A stretch of DNA of 64,000 nucleotides, taken from NCBI GenBank assembly GCA_020851235.1, contig JADZDD010000011.1:141561-205560 (forward strand). Direction: 5' to 3'. The position numbers were made by a program, and so were the translations under genes. Below, in pieces: positions 42,117 through 51,287 of this stretch (positions are counted from its first letter, which is position 1; every line of letters begins with the position of its first letter). The notes under the pieces are model-generated. The model was not told where the DNA came from and did not search any database. It saw only the letters and a program-made list of their open reading frames with translations. This DNA comes from Burkholderiales bacterium. GTDB taxonomy: Bacteria > Pseudomonadota > Gammaproteobacteria > Burkholderiales > Casimicrobiaceae.

Positions 42117-43259
42117 ATGAAACTCACGCTGGTGGGTTCGCGCTACTTCGGCGCCACCGTGTTGCAAGCCTTGCTCGACCGCGGCGTCGACGTCGCTCGC
42201 GTCGTCGCCCCGGCCGCCGACGATCGTCTGGCGCTCGCCGCGGCGAAGGCCGGGATCGGCGTGCACATCCTCGCCAACCCGAGAAACGTTCCCGGCGAGG
42301 CCATCGCCGACGGCACCGACCTCATCGTCGCCGCGCACACGCACGCCCGCGTCTCCACCGACGCATTGGCGCGCGCGCGTCTGGGCGGCGTTGGCTACCA
42401 TCCGTCGCTCCTGCCCCGGCATCGGGGGATCGCCGCGGTCGAATGGACGATCCTCTCGGGTGATCCCATCGCCGGCGGCTCGGTGTACCACCTGGCCGAC
42501 GGCTGGGACGCCGGCGCGATCGCGGCGCAGGACTGGTGCTTCGTCGTCAAGGGCGAAACCGCACGTGACCTGTGGGAGCGTGCGCTGGCACCGATCGGCC
42601 TCAAACTGCTCGTGCACGTCGTCCAGCACGCGCAAGCGCACGGCACCGTTCCCGCGTTCGCCCAGGACGAGCGTTTCGCGACGCGGGCGCCGATGATCAG
42701 GCGCACGGTATCGCTCACCGAGGAGAACGAGACGATGATGACCTCCGTCGTGGTCACCGTGGTCGGGCCGGACCGGCCCGGGATCGTGAGCCTGCTCGCC
42801 GCCAAGGCACAGGGGTTCGGCGCCAACTGGGCCGGCAGCCGGATGGCGAGCCTGGCCGGCCAGTTCGCCGGGATGGTCCATTTCGAGGTGCCGCCCGCGC
42901 ACGCCGATGCGCTCATCGCCGCGCTGCAGGAACTCGAGACCACCGGACTCAAGATCGCGATCGAGAAATGCGCCGGCGCCGCGGCCCCCGAGGGCCGGCG
43001 CCTCGTCAAGCTCGAGCTCGTCGGGCACGACCGGCCCGGCATCGTGCGCGACCTGTCGACCGCGCTCGCGCAACGCGGGGTCTCGATCGAGGAGCTGCAC
43101 ACCGAGATCGTGAGCGGCGCCATGAGTGCCGAGCACCTGTTCAAGGTGAAGGCCGAGCTCCTCGTGCCCAAGGCGGTCAGCAACGACGACGTGCGCCGCG
43201 CGCTCGAAGCGCTCGCCAACGAGATGATGGTCGACGTCGAGTTGGGCGGCGCGGACTAA
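42117..43259 (+). CDS. Formyltransferase-like domain fused to tandem ACT (GcvR-like) domains
   Basis: A 380-residue fusion. Residues 1-200 form a formyltransferase N-domain (LTLVGSRYFGATVLQALL; GYHPSLLPRHRG with His95; GWDAG with Asp131). The Asn that normally lies two residues before the His is Gly93, so catalysis is doubtful. Residues 210-375 are two ACT domains (VVTVVGPDRPGIVSLLAAKA and LELVGHDRPGIVRDLSTALA), as in the glycine-cleavage regulator GcvR. The order is opposite to that of PurU, which has an ACT domain first. A GAGGAG lies 9 bases before Met207-Met208 (42735), so the ACT half may also be made alone. No stop or shift separates the halves. It ends on overlapping stop codons with the ABC exporter gene. 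Confidence 0.85.
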   Translation: MKLTLVGSRYFGATVLQALLDRGVDVARVVAPAADDRLALAAAKAGIGVHILANPRNVPGEAIADGTDLIVAAHTHARVSTDALARARLGGVGYHPSLLPRHRGIAAVEWTILSGDPIAGGSVYHLADGWDAGAIAAQDWCFVVKGETARDLWERALAPIGLKLLVHVVQHAQAHGTVPAFAQDERFATRAPMIRRTVSLTEENETMMTSVVVTVVGPDRPGIVSLLAAKAQGFGANWAGSRMASLAGQFAGMVHFEVPPAHADALIAALQELETTGLKIAIEKCAGAAAPEGRRLVKLELVGHDRPGIVRDLSTALAQRGVSIEELHTEIVSGAMSAEHLFKVKAELLVPKAVSNDDVRRALEALANEMMVDVELGGAD

Positions 43260-45028
43260 CCTTCGCCGCGCTCGACCTCGGGTTCGTCGTACTGCTGGAG
43301 CAGGTACAGGCGCTGGTAGATCCCGTCCGGCAGCGCCATCAGCTCCTCGTGCGTGCCCCGCTCGGCGATGCGCCCGTGGTTGAGCACCACGATGAGGTCG
43401 GCCGCGCGGATGGTCGACAGCCGGTGCGCGATCGCCACGATCGTGGTGCCGCCACCCAGACCGGCCAGCGCCGCCTGGACCGCGCGCTCGGTTTCGCTGT
43501 CGATGCGCGACGTCGCCTCGTCGAGATAGAGCACCGCCGGCTGCCCCGCGAGCGCACGGGCGATCGCCACGAGCTGCTTCTGTCCCGCCGACAGGCGGGC
43601 GCCGCCTTCGCCGAGCGGCGTGTCGAACCCTCGCTCGAGACGACCGATGAAGCCGGCGGCATGCGCGGCGCGTGCGGCGGCTTCGATGCGCTCGGCGGGC
43701 AGGCCGCGACCCATGTCGATGTTCTCGCGCACCGTTCCGGCGACGAGCAGCGGCTCTTGCGGCACGAGCCCCACCTGGGCGCGGAAGTGCGCCTCGTCGA
43801 GATCGCCGATCGGAATCCCGTCGTAGGCGATGCGGCCGCGCTGCGGTGCGTAGAAGCGCAGCAATAGCGCGAGCAGCGTCGACTTGCCGCTCCCGGTGTG
43901 GCCGACGATACCGACGAAGCCGCCCGCCGGAATCGCCAGCGACACGTCGTGCAAGACCGGCGCGCTCGCGTCGTAGCCGAAGGTGACGCCGTCGATGTCG
44001 ATGCGCCCCGATCGCAGCTGCCCGCGGTCGGGCCAGGGCGCCTCCGCGGATTCGTGCAGCAACACGTCGACGCGCGCCGCCGCGACGATCGATTGCTGCA
44101 GCACCGCGAACTGTGTCGTGATCTGGATGAGCGGCTCGATCACGCGCGCGACGTAGGCGATGAAGGCGTACAGCAGGCCCACCTCGACGACGTGCACCTG
44201 CTGCGTGCCGACCGCGATCACGATGACGCAGATGAGCAGGATGTTGACGAGGTCGAGTGCCGGGCGCAGCAGCCACGCGTTGGCACGCAGGATCCGGCCC
44301 CGTGCCTCGTAGTGCGCGTCGTTGGTGCGGCGAAACCGGTCTGCGAAGTGGGCAACCGCGCCCGCCGCCTGCAGCACGCTCATCCCGGCGATCGCTTCGG
44401 CCATCTGCGCATTGATGTCGCTGCGCAGCTCGCGCGTGCGCGCGACCGCGGCCGCCGACAAGCGCTCGTAGCCCCAGACGATGGCGATCGTCGCCGGCAC
44501 GAGGAGCAGCACGATCAGCATGAGACGCCAGTCGAGCCAGAGCATGGCCACGACCACCCCGAAGAGAACGGTGAGCCCCACCAGGATCTCGAAGAGCACC
44601 TGCGTGTAGAGCTGCTTCACCGCCTCGGTGTCGTTGGTGATGCGACTCACGAGCTGCCCGGCGATCGCACGATCGAAAAAGCGCATCGGCATGCGCAGCA
44701 CGTGACCGTAGACCTCCTCGCGCAGACGCTGCACCGAGCGCGTGGACAGGCGTGCGAGGCGCAGGAGCTGGCGGTAGCGCAGGACGCTTGCGAGCGCGGT
44801 GCAGGCAAAGGCGCCGGCGATGAGCGCGACGATCATCGGCACGTCGGCGATGCGCGGCACGAGGTAGTCGTCGATGAAGCGCTTGCCCAGGATCGGGCCG
44901 ACCGCCTCGAGAAGGCCCGCGATGACGAGCCAGATCGCCGCGCGGATGGCGTCGTCGCGGTCGGGCAACGCAACGCGCCACAGGAGCCGCAGCGCCGCGC
45001 CCGACGCCTTCGGGTGGCGCGCCGCCAC
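43256..45028 (-). CDS. ABC exporter half-transporter, catalytic partner (MdlB-like)
   Basis: A 590-residue fused membrane/ATPase protein: six helices (about 20-310) and a nucleotide-binding domain with Walker A GHTGSGKST, Q-loop LVPQEPLLVAG, signature LSAGQKQLVAIARA and Walker B VLYLDEATSRID, which has the catalytic Glu. H-loop AIAHRLST is present. The signature departs from LSGGQ. The GTG at 45028 starts 2 bases after the stop of its partner, so the pair is translationally coupled. Together they form a heterodimeric exporter of the MdlAB/BmrCD type, for drugs, lipids or peptides. Longer readings into the partner's antisense codons are excluded. Confidence 0.92.
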   Translation of the reverse strand: MAARHPKASGAALRLLWRVALPDRDDAIRAAIWLVIAGLLEAVGPILGKRFIDDYLVPRIADVPMIVALIAGAFACTALASVLRYRQLLRLARLSTRSVQRLREEVYGHVLRMPMRFFDRAIAGQLVSRITNDTEAVKQLYTQVLFEILVGLTVLFGVVVAMLWLDWRLMLIVLLLVPATIAIVWGYERLSAAAVARTRELRSDINAQMAEAIAGMSVLQAAGAVAHFADRFRRTNDAHYEARGRILRANAWLLRPALDLVNILLICVIVIAVGTQQVHVVEVGLLYAFIAYVARVIEPLIQITTQFAVLQQSIVAAARVDVLLHESAEAPWPDRGQLRSGRIDIDGVTFGYDASAPVLHDVSLAIPAGGFVGIVGHTGSGKSTLLALLLRFYAPQRGRIAYDGIPIGDLDEAHFRAQVGLVPQEPLLVAGTVRENIDMGRGLPAERIEAAARAAHAAGFIGRLERGFDTPLGEGGARLSAGQKQLVAIARALAGQPAVLYLDEATSRIDSETERAVQAALAGLGGGTTIVAIAHRLSTIRAADLIVVLNHGRIAERGTHEELMALPDGIYQRLYLLQQYDEPEVERGEG

Positions 45029-45030
45029 GA

Positions 45031-46785
45031 TCAGGCCGCCTCCAGCGTGGCGGCAAGTTGCTGGTAGCGCCACTGCGCCGCGTACCAGCCATCGGCGCGC
45101 AGGAGCGCGGCGTGATCGCCGCGCTCGACGATGCGCCCGGCCTTCAACACGATGATCTCGTCGGCATCCGCGACGGCCGACAAGCGATGGCTGACGATGA
45201 TCGCGGTGCGCCCCGCGCGCGCCGCGCGCAAGTGCGCGAGGATGCGTGCCTCGGTCCCGGTATCGACCGCCGATAGCGCGTCGTCGAGCAGGAGCAGCGG
45301 CGCATCGGCGAGCAGCGCGCGGGCGATCGCCACACGCTGGCGCTGACCGCCGGAGAGCGTCACGCCGCGCTCGCCGACGCGTGTTGCGTAGCCGGCGGCG
45401 AAGCGCTGCACGTCGGCGTCGAGATCGGCCAGGCGCGCCGCCTGTGCGACCTCCTCCATGCTCGCGGTGGTCCGGGCGAGCGCGATGTTCTCGGCGATCG
45501 TCGCCGAGAAGAGGAAGGGCTCCTGCGGCACCCACGCGATCGCGGCGCGCAAGGTCGCGAGCGTGAACTCGGGCAACGCGGCAGCGCCCCACGTGAGGCC
45601 CCCGTGCGTGGGCTCGGCGTGACGCAACAGGAGTTGCAGGAGCGTCGACTTGCCCGCGCCGGTCGGGCCGACGACGCCGAGCGTGCGCCCGGGGGCGAGC
45701 TCCCAGTTGATGTCCGCCAGCGCCGGCGCGATGGCACCGGCGTGACGAAAGCCCAGGTGCTCGGCGCGCAGCACGCCGGCCGGCGCCTCGGTGCGCGTTC
45801 CCGTGTCGGCGACGGTGAGCGGCGCGTGCAGTACCGGGTGCAGGCGCGCCCACGCCGCCTTGCCGCGCTGCACGAGCGAGAGCACCCAGCCGGCGGCGAA
45901 CATCGGCCAGATGAGTTGCACGAGATACATGGTGAACGCGGTGAGCGTGCCGATCGTGACCTCGTCGCGCCAGGCGAGGAAGCCTCCGAGTGCAAACGTG
46001 AGCAGCGTGGCCGCGGCAAGCGCGATGCCCACCGCCGGCTCGAACGCCGACTCCCACTGCTGCGCCCGATAGGCCGCGTCGGTGGCCGCTTGCGCCTTGC
46101 CCGCGAAATCGTGCGCCGCGCGTTGCACGAGCCCCAGCGCGCGCAGCGTGCGTACCGCGGTGATCGACTCCTGCACCTCGGCGTTGAGGTCCGAGAAGCG
46201 ATCGAGCGCCTGCCGCGACGCCTCGTGCACGCGCCGCGAGATCACGAAGAAGGCCCACGCCATGAAGGGAAACGGCAGGAGCACGACGAGGCCCAATCGC
46301 CAATCGATGCCGAGCGTCATCATCGCCACCACCAGCACGAGCGTCAGCGTGCCGTCGAAGCCGGCGAGAAACGCCTCGCCTGCCGCCATCTCGACGGCAT
46401 CGACGTCGTTGGTGGCGCTGGCCATGAGCTCGCCGGTGCTCACCCGGTGGAAGTACACCGGGGCTTGCAGCGCGAGGCGCGCGAAGAGCGCGGTGCGCAG
46501 GTCGCGGCCCATCTCGTACGCCGCGCGGAACAGCGCCAGGCGCCAGCCCACGCGCAAGAGATAGATGGCGATGCCCATCGCCAGCAGGATCGCCACCTCA
46601 CGCCACAATGCGCCGCCGACGAGCGTGCCGGCGACGAGCGCATCGATGATGTGGCCCACCCGCCGCGGAATCCAGATCGTCAGCACGGCGATCACCACGA
46701 GCATGACGCTCGCGCCGGCGTACGCACGCCAGTGCCGCGCCGCGAAGCGCGCGATGAAGGCAAAGAGGGACACGGCGGTGGGCAA
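45031..46785 (-). CDS. ABC exporter half-transporter with degenerate Walker B (MdlA-like)
   Basis: A 584-residue half-transporter: six helices in the first 300 residues and an ATPase domain with Walker A GPTGAGKST, Q-loop WVPQEPFLFSA, signature LSGGQRQRVAIARA, and Walker B LLLLDDALSAVD, in which Asp replaces the catalytic Glu. The H-loop VSHRLSA is intact. This one-sided degeneracy, with the altered LSAGQ signature of the partner at 43256-45028, is the mark of heterodimeric exporters that keep one ATPase site hydrolytically weak. First gene of the pair. Start ATG 46785. Confidence 0.92.
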   Translation of the reverse strand: MPTAVSLFAFIARFAARHWRAYAGASVMLVVIAVLTIWIPRRVGHIIDALVAGTLVGGALWREVAILLAMGIAIYLLRVGWRLALFRAAYEMGRDLRTALFARLALQAPVYFHRVSTGELMASATNDVDAVEMAAGEAFLAGFDGTLTLVLVVAMMTLGIDWRLGLVVLLPFPFMAWAFFVISRRVHEASRQALDRFSDLNAEVQESITAVRTLRALGLVQRAAHDFAGKAQAATDAAYRAQQWESAFEPAVGIALAAATLLTFALGGFLAWRDEVTIGTLTAFTMYLVQLIWPMFAAGWVLSLVQRGKAAWARLHPVLHAPLTVADTGTRTEAPAGVLRAEHLGFRHAGAIAPALADINWELAPGRTLGVVGPTGAGKSTLLQLLLRHAEPTHGGLTWGAAALPEFTLATLRAAIAWVPQEPFLFSATIAENIALARTTASMEEVAQAARLADLDADVQRFAAGYATRVGERGVTLSGGQRQRVAIARALLADAPLLLLDDALSAVDTGTEARILAHLRAARAGRTAIIVSHRLSAVADADEIIVLKAGRIVERGDHAALLRADGWYAAQWRYQQLAATLEAA

Positions 46786-46832
46786 GGCGCGGCGGACCCG
46801 CGATCCGGGTCCCGAGGCCGTGATTGTACGGG

Positions 46833-48215
46833 TCAGGCGAGCGGCAGTCGCAGCTCGAAACGCGCGCCGCCGCCCGGCGCGTCGGCGATCACGAAGCTTC
46901 CCGCGTGCGCGAGAGCGATCTCGTGAGCGATCGCAAGGCCGAGCCCGGTCCCTGCGCTGTCGGCGTGATCGCCGCGATGGAAGCGCCGGATCACCCGCCC
47001 CCGCGCCTCGACCGGGATGCCGGGTCCGGAATCCTCGACGACGATGGTCGGCTCCGGCAGCATCTGCACCGCCACGGTCACCCGGGCCTCGCGCGGACAG
47101 TACTTCAGTGCGTTATCGAGAAGATTGTTGATCGCCTCGGCGATGAGCGCAGCGTCGACGTCGACGGCGACGTGCACCGATGCCTCGTCGAAGCCCAGGT
47201 CGATGCCGACCGCAACGGCCTGCGGCACCCAGGCGCGCGCGGTCTCGAAGGCAAGCTCGTACAGGTCGGTGCGCACCCGGTTCGCCTTCGACTGCGCCTC
47301 GGGCTCGGCGCGCGACAGGAGCAGGAGCTGATTGGCGAGGCGGGTGGCCCGCTGCACCGCGGCGCGCACGTCCTGCACCGCGGCCCGCATCTCCGGCAAG
47401 CTCGCGCTGTTGAGCGCATGCTCGGCTTGCAGCGAGAGCGCGGTGAGCGGCGTGCGGAGCTGGTGTGCGGCATTGGCCACGAACGTCCGATGCGCGAGCG
47501 CCGCAGCGTCGAGCTTGCCGATGAGCGCGTTCAGCGCCTCGATGAGCGGCTGCATCTCCTCGGGCATGTCGGCGCCGGATATCGTGGCGAGCGTCCGGTA
47601 GCTCATGTCGCGCAGCGACACCGACAGCGCGTGCAGTTTTTGCGTCTGCACGACGATGGTCCGCCAGGCGAAGCCACCGGCAAAGATCAGGAGAACGATC
47701 TGCGGCAGCCACACCGCGAGCATGATCTCCTCGGTGAGGCGATCGCGCTTGCGCGTCGTCTCGCCGACGACGATCGTCACCTCCTCACCCACCGGCGGCA
47801 ACGGCGAGGTGAGCACCGCCCAGCGCATCAGGTTGCCGTCGACGGCAGCGTCGAAGTAGCGCAGGTTGAAAAGTTGCAGGGCGTTGCTGCCATGCAGCGG
47901 CACGGCGCGGCCGGCGATGAGGCCGCTGCGCGAACCCTCGACGCGGAAGATGACGCGATCCTCGGCATCCCACTCGAACATCTCGCGCGCGACCTCGGGC
48001 AGATGCAGCGCGGTGGAGTCCTGCGTCAGCCGCACCTGCTGCGCGAGGCTTTGCGCCGAATCGTAGAGCCAGCGATCGTAGACATGGTTCGCGTAATGAC
48101 GCGCGGCCCACGCCGACAACGCGCCGTCGAGCGCGAACAGCGCCAGCAGCGGCAGCGCGAGCTTGAGCAGGAGCCGGCGGCGCAGCGAGACCCCGACCGG
48201 CACGCGCAAATCCAT
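46833..48215 (-). CDS. Sensor histidine kinase, TctE-like
   Basis: A 460-residue membrane kinase. Helix 1 (about 14-38) is followed by a periplasmic sensor of about 130 residues like the two-component sensor N-domain of TctE, then helix 2 (about 168-190) and a HAMP linker. The H-box is FVANAAHQLRTPL (Gln in place of the usual Glu after His), N-box NLLDNALKY, G1 DSGPGIP, G2 GTGLGLAIAHE. It lies 21 bases after its response regulator gene and shares the operon. Both are divergent from tctBA, so it probably senses a tricarboxylate or related acid and controls that transporter. Confidence 0.9.
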   Translation of the reverse strand: MDLRVPVGVSLRRRLLLKLALPLLALFALDGALSAWAARHYANHVYDRWLYDSAQSLAQQVRLTQDSTALHLPEVAREMFEWDAEDRVIFRVEGSRSGLIAGRAVPLHGSNALQLFNLRYFDAAVDGNLMRWAVLTSPLPPVGEEVTIVVGETTRKRDRLTEEIMLAVWLPQIVLLIFAGGFAWRTIVVQTQKLHALSVSLRDMSYRTLATISGADMPEEMQPLIEALNALIGKLDAAALAHRTFVANAAHQLRTPLTALSLQAEHALNSASLPEMRAAVQDVRAAVQRATRLANQLLLLSRAEPEAQSKANRVRTDLYELAFETARAWVPQAVAVGIDLGFDEASVHVAVDVDAALIAEAINNLLDNALKYCPREARVTVAVQMLPEPTIVVEDSGPGIPVEARGRVIRRFHRGDHADSAGTGLGLAIAHEIALAHAGSFVIADAPGGGARFELRLPLA

Positions 48216-48236
48216 GACCGTCGCGATCGGTCGCCG

Positions 48237-48911
48237 TCAGACCGCGGCGCGCAGGAGGTAGCCGAATCCGCGCACCGTCACGATCTCCACGCCGTGACCG
48301 TGGATCTTGTTGCGAATCCGGTGCACGTACACCTCGACGGTCTTGTCGCCGATGTCCTCGTTGAGCGCGGCGAGCGTCTCGGTGAGCTGCGCCTTGGTCA
48401 CGACGCGCCCCGCGTTCCGCATGAGACGGCGCAGGACGTGGAGCTCGCGCGGTGTCAGCGCGATGGCACCGTCGGGGCCGAGAAGCTGCGCCTCGTCGGC
48501 GGCGAGGCGCAGCGCGCCGACGACGACTTCCTGCGGCGCATCGCGGTCACTGCGCCGCAGGACGGCCTGGATCCGGGCGTCGAGCTCGGCAACGTCGAAC
48601 GGCTTGATGAGATAGTCGTCGGCGCCGGCGCGCAGGCCGCCGACGCGCTCGACGGGGCGATCGCGCGCGGTGAGGCAGATCACCGGCACCCGGTTGCCCG
48701 CCGCGCGCAACTCGCGCAGCAGATCGCTGCCGTCGCGATCGGGCAAGCCCAGGTCGAGGAGCAACAGGTGCGGCGTCTCCCGCTGCAACTCGCGCGCAGC
48801 GGCAGCGGCGGTGTCGGCGCGACGCAGCACGTAACCCAGGCGCCCCAGCTCACGCTCCAGGAGGCGCGCGATGTGCGGGTCGTCTTCGACGGCGAGAAGG
48901 CGAATGCTCAC
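48237..48911 (-). CDS. OmpR/PhoB-family response regulator, TctD-like
   Basis: A 224-residue regulator. The receiver domain has the acidic EDD (about 9-11), phosphoacceptor Asp in LLLDLGLPD (about 53), the switch Thr in CLTARD and Lys in LIKPFD. The C-terminal winged helix carries LTPRELHVLRRLMR, the recognition helix KTVEVYVHRIRNKI and the hairpin VRGFGYLL. Divergent, 198 bases from tctB, it should bind the shared upstream region to activate tctBA. Confidence 0.93.
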   Translation of the reverse strand: MSIRLLAVEDDPHIARLLERELGRLGYVLRRADTAAAAARELQRETPHLLLLDLGLPDRDGSDLLRELRAAGNRVPVICLTARDRPVERVGGLRAGADDYLIKPFDVAELDARIQAVLRRSDRDAPQEVVVGALRLAADEAQLLGPDGAIALTPRELHVLRRLMRNAGRVVTKAQLTETLAALNEDIGDKTVEVYVHRIRNKIHGHGVEIVTVRGFGYLLRAAV

Positions 48912-49109
48912 CGTGCGACTCTACCGCATCGCCTCCGCCCACCCGGACCCCACGGAGGCTTCGCAGCCGACACGCTCTCGTCGCCCGTGCGCGACGGCGA
49001 CGAGGGTCGCCCCCGGGAGGGAAATCCCGCGCGGTGAAAGCAAATTGAAAGGTGGCGCCCCTAAGCTTCGGCCTCGTCCCCCACGAGGACGGGTCGGAGG
49101 TTCGCGCAC

Positions 49110-49565
49110 ATGCTGTCCATACGCAGTCCCAAGGATTTCTGGGCCGGGATCCTGTTCATTGGCCTTGGCATCTTCGCCATCGCCATCGGGTCGAACTACC
49201 ACCTCGGCACCGCGGCGCGGATGGGCCCGGGATACTTCCCGCGCATCCTCGGCATCCTGCTCATCGTCCTCGGCGCCGTCATCGCGATCGGCGGCCTGCG
49301 CGTGCGCGGTGAGCGCGTGCCGCCGTGGAACTGGCGGGCGACCTTCGTCGTGCTCGGCAGCGTCATCGCCTTCGGCTACATCGTCGAGAAGGTCGGCGTC
49401 GCGGTCGGCACCGTCTTCCTCATCGTCGCCGCCAGCGCGGCGAGCCATGAATTCCGCTTCTGGGAATCGCTGGTTGCCGGCGTTCTCCTGAGCCTCCTCG
49501 CGGTCGGCGTATTCGTCGAAGCGCTCGGCTTGCAGCTGCCGATCTGGCCGCAGTTCCTGCACTGA
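49110..49565 (+). CDS. tctB: Tripartite tricarboxylate transporter small membrane subunit (TctB)
   Basis: A 151-residue four-helix protein: KDFWAGILFIGLGIFAIAIG, MGPGYFPRILGILLIVLG and two C-terminal helices, the normal TctB layout and length. SD GGAGG 9 bases before ATG 49110. The leader has a short CCTCGT/ACGAGG hairpin at 49072-49088. It pairs with TctA 16 bases downstream. The periplasmic subunit TctC, usually encoded immediately upstream, is absent here. Confidence 0.92.
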   Translation: MLSIRSPKDFWAGILFIGLGIFAIAIGSNYHLGTAARMGPGYFPRILGILLIVLGAVIAIGGLRVRGERVPPWNWRATFVVLGSVIAFGYIVEKVGVAVGTVFLIVAASAASHEFRFWESLVAGVLLSLLAVGVFVEALGLQLPIWPQFLH

Positions 49566-49581
49566 CCCCCGGAAGACGTCG

Positions 49582-51087
49582 ATGGAACTCGTCAGCCACC
49601 TCGTCACCGGCTTCGGCGTCGCACTCACGCTCGCCAATCTCCTGCACGCGCTCGTCGGGTGTCTCCTGGGCACGCTCATCGGCGTGCTGCCGGGTATCGG
49701 CCCCGTCGCGACCATTGCGATGCTCTTGCCGGCGACGTACGCGCTCGAACCCGTGTCCGCGCTCATCATGCTCGCCGGGATCTACTACGGCGCGCAGTAC
49801 GGTGGCTCGACGACGGCCGTGCTCCTCAACATGCCGGGCGAGTCGTCGTCGGTCGTGACCTGCCTCGATGGCCACCAGATGGCGCGGCGGGGACAGGCGG
49901 GTGCGGCCCTCGCGACCGCGGCGCTGGGCTCGTTTTTCGCCGGAACGGTCGCGACGTTGATCGTGGCGGGTGTGGCCACGCCCCTGTCCGAGCTCGCGCT
50001 CAAGTTCGGCCCCGCCGAGTACTTCTCGCTCATGGTGCTGGGCTTGCTCGGCGCCGTCGTGCTCGCGAGCGGCTCGCTCATCAAGGCCATCGCGATGATC
50101 ATCACCGGCCTGCTCATGGGCATCGTCGGCACCGACGTCAATTCCGGCGTGCAGCGCTTTGCGTTCGGCATCCCCGAACTGTCCGACGGCATCGGCATCA
50201 CCGGCGTGGCGATGGGGCTTTTCGGCTTTGCCGAGATCATCGGCAATCTCGAACTGAAGGAGAAGCGCGAACTCGTCACGAGCAAGGTGAAGGGCCTGTG
50301 GCTGACGCGCGAGCAGTTTCGCCGGGCGTGGCCCGCGGTCCTGCGCGGCACCGGTCTGGGCTCGATGCTCGGCATCCTCCCCGGCGGCGGCGCGATGCTG
50401 TCGTCGTTTGCGTCCTACACCATCGAGAAGAAGATTTCGAAGACGCCGGAGGAGTTCGGCAAGGGCGCCATCGAAGGCATCGCCGGCCCCGAAAGCGCCA
50501 ACAACGCCGGGGCGCAGACGTCGTTCATTCCACTGCTCACGCTCGGCATCCCCGAGAACGCAGTGATGGCGATGATGGTCGGCGCCATGACCATCCACAA
50601 CATCCAGCCGGGCCCGCAGGTGATGACCTCGAACCCTCAGCTCTTCTGGGGGCTCATCGCCTCGATGTGGGTCGGCAACTTCATGCTCGTCCTGCTGAAC
50701 CTGCCGATGATCGGCATCTGGATCCGGCTCCTCACGGTCCCGTATCGCCTTCTCTATCCGGCGATCCTGCTCTTCTGCTCGATCGGCGTGTACACAGTCA
50801 ACAACACGTCGTGGGACGTCATGATGACCGCGTTCTTCGGCTTCCTTGGCGTGCTGTTCGTCAAGCTCGGGTGCGAGCCGGCGCCGTTGCTGCTGGGCTT
50901 CGTGCTGGGGCCGATGATGGAGGAGAACCTGCGCCGCGCGCTGCTGCTCTCGCGCGGCGACGCGACGGTCTTCCTCACCCGTCCGATCTCCGCGTTCATG
51001 CTCGCGATGGCGGTCTTGCTCCTGCTCATCATCGCGCTGCCGAACATCCGCAAGACGCGCGAGGTGGCGTTCGCCGAGGAGACGTGA
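49582..51087 (+). CDS. tctA: Tripartite tricarboxylate transporter large membrane subunit (TctA)
   Basis: A 501-residue, about 12-helix protein with the two TctA repeats: [19 protein letters not shown] and [19 protein letters not shown], both GxxPGxG-type substrate motifs, then [21 protein letters not shown]. It is the channel subunit of a secondary, binding-protein-dependent importer for citrate-like or aromatic acids. SD-like GGAAG lies 8 bases before ATG 49582. Confidence 0.95.
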   Translation: MELVSHLVTGFGVALTLANLLHALVGCLLGTLIGVLPGIGPVATIAMLLPATYALEPVSALIMLAGIYYGAQYGGSTTAVLLNMPGESSSVVTCLDGHQMARRGQAGAALATAALGSFFAGTVATLIVAGVATPLSELALKFGPAEYFSLMVLGLLGAVVLASGSLIKAIAMIITGLLMGIVGTDVNSGVQRFAFGIPELSDGIGITGVAMGLFGFAEIIGNLELKEKRELVTSKVKGLWLTREQFRRAWPAVLRGTGLGSMLGILPGGGAMLSSFASYTIEKKISKTPEEFGKGAIEGIAGPESANNAGAQTSFIPLLTLGIPENAVMAMMVGAMTIHNIQPGPQVMTSNPQLFWGLIASMWVGNFMLVLLNLPMIGIWIRLLTVPYRLLYPAILLFCSIGVYTVNNTSWDVMMTAFFGFLGVLFVKLGCEPAPLLLGFVLGPMMEENLRRALLLSRGDATVFLTRPISAFMLAMAVLLLLIIALPNIRKTREVAFAEET

Positions 51088-51094
51088 TCACGCG

Positions 51095-51271
51095 TCACGC
51101 CGACCGAGGCGCCACCTGCAGCGGCGCCTCGTCTTCGTCGTCGTCGTAATCCTCGTCCGGGTCGTCGTCGTCCTCGCCCGGATCGCCGATCGGCAGGTCG
51201 TCGTCATCGTCGTCATCGTCGCCCGGACCGGCGACGGCGCGCGAGCCACGCCACGGCGGTTGCGGCTTCAT
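51095..51271 (-). CDS. Short Asp/Glu-rich ORF
   Basis: A 58-residue frame: MKPQPPWRGSRAV, then a run of eight Asp, then DLPIGDPGEDDDDPDEDYDDDEDEAP (shown here only as acidic D/E/P blocks), ending LQVAPRSA. The codons mix GAC and GAT, so the DNA is a near-regular trinucleotide tract. Starts are ATG 51271 or GTG 51283, neither with a clear ribosome-binding site. It lies 4-16 bases after the LysM gene. It could be a real acidic peptide or an expanded repeat; I cannot decide. Confidence 0.35.
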   Translation of the reverse strand: MKPQPPWRGSRAVAGPGDDDDDDDDLPIGDPGEDDDDPDEDYDDDEDEAPLQVAPRSA

Positions 51272-51287
51272 GGCTCGCGCCACACGC

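Noticed and set aside
42060..45092. 1010-codon minus-strand frame across the formyltransferase and ABC exporter region.
   Set aside because: Wrong frame relative to the real ABC genes; Arg-rich, no motifs.
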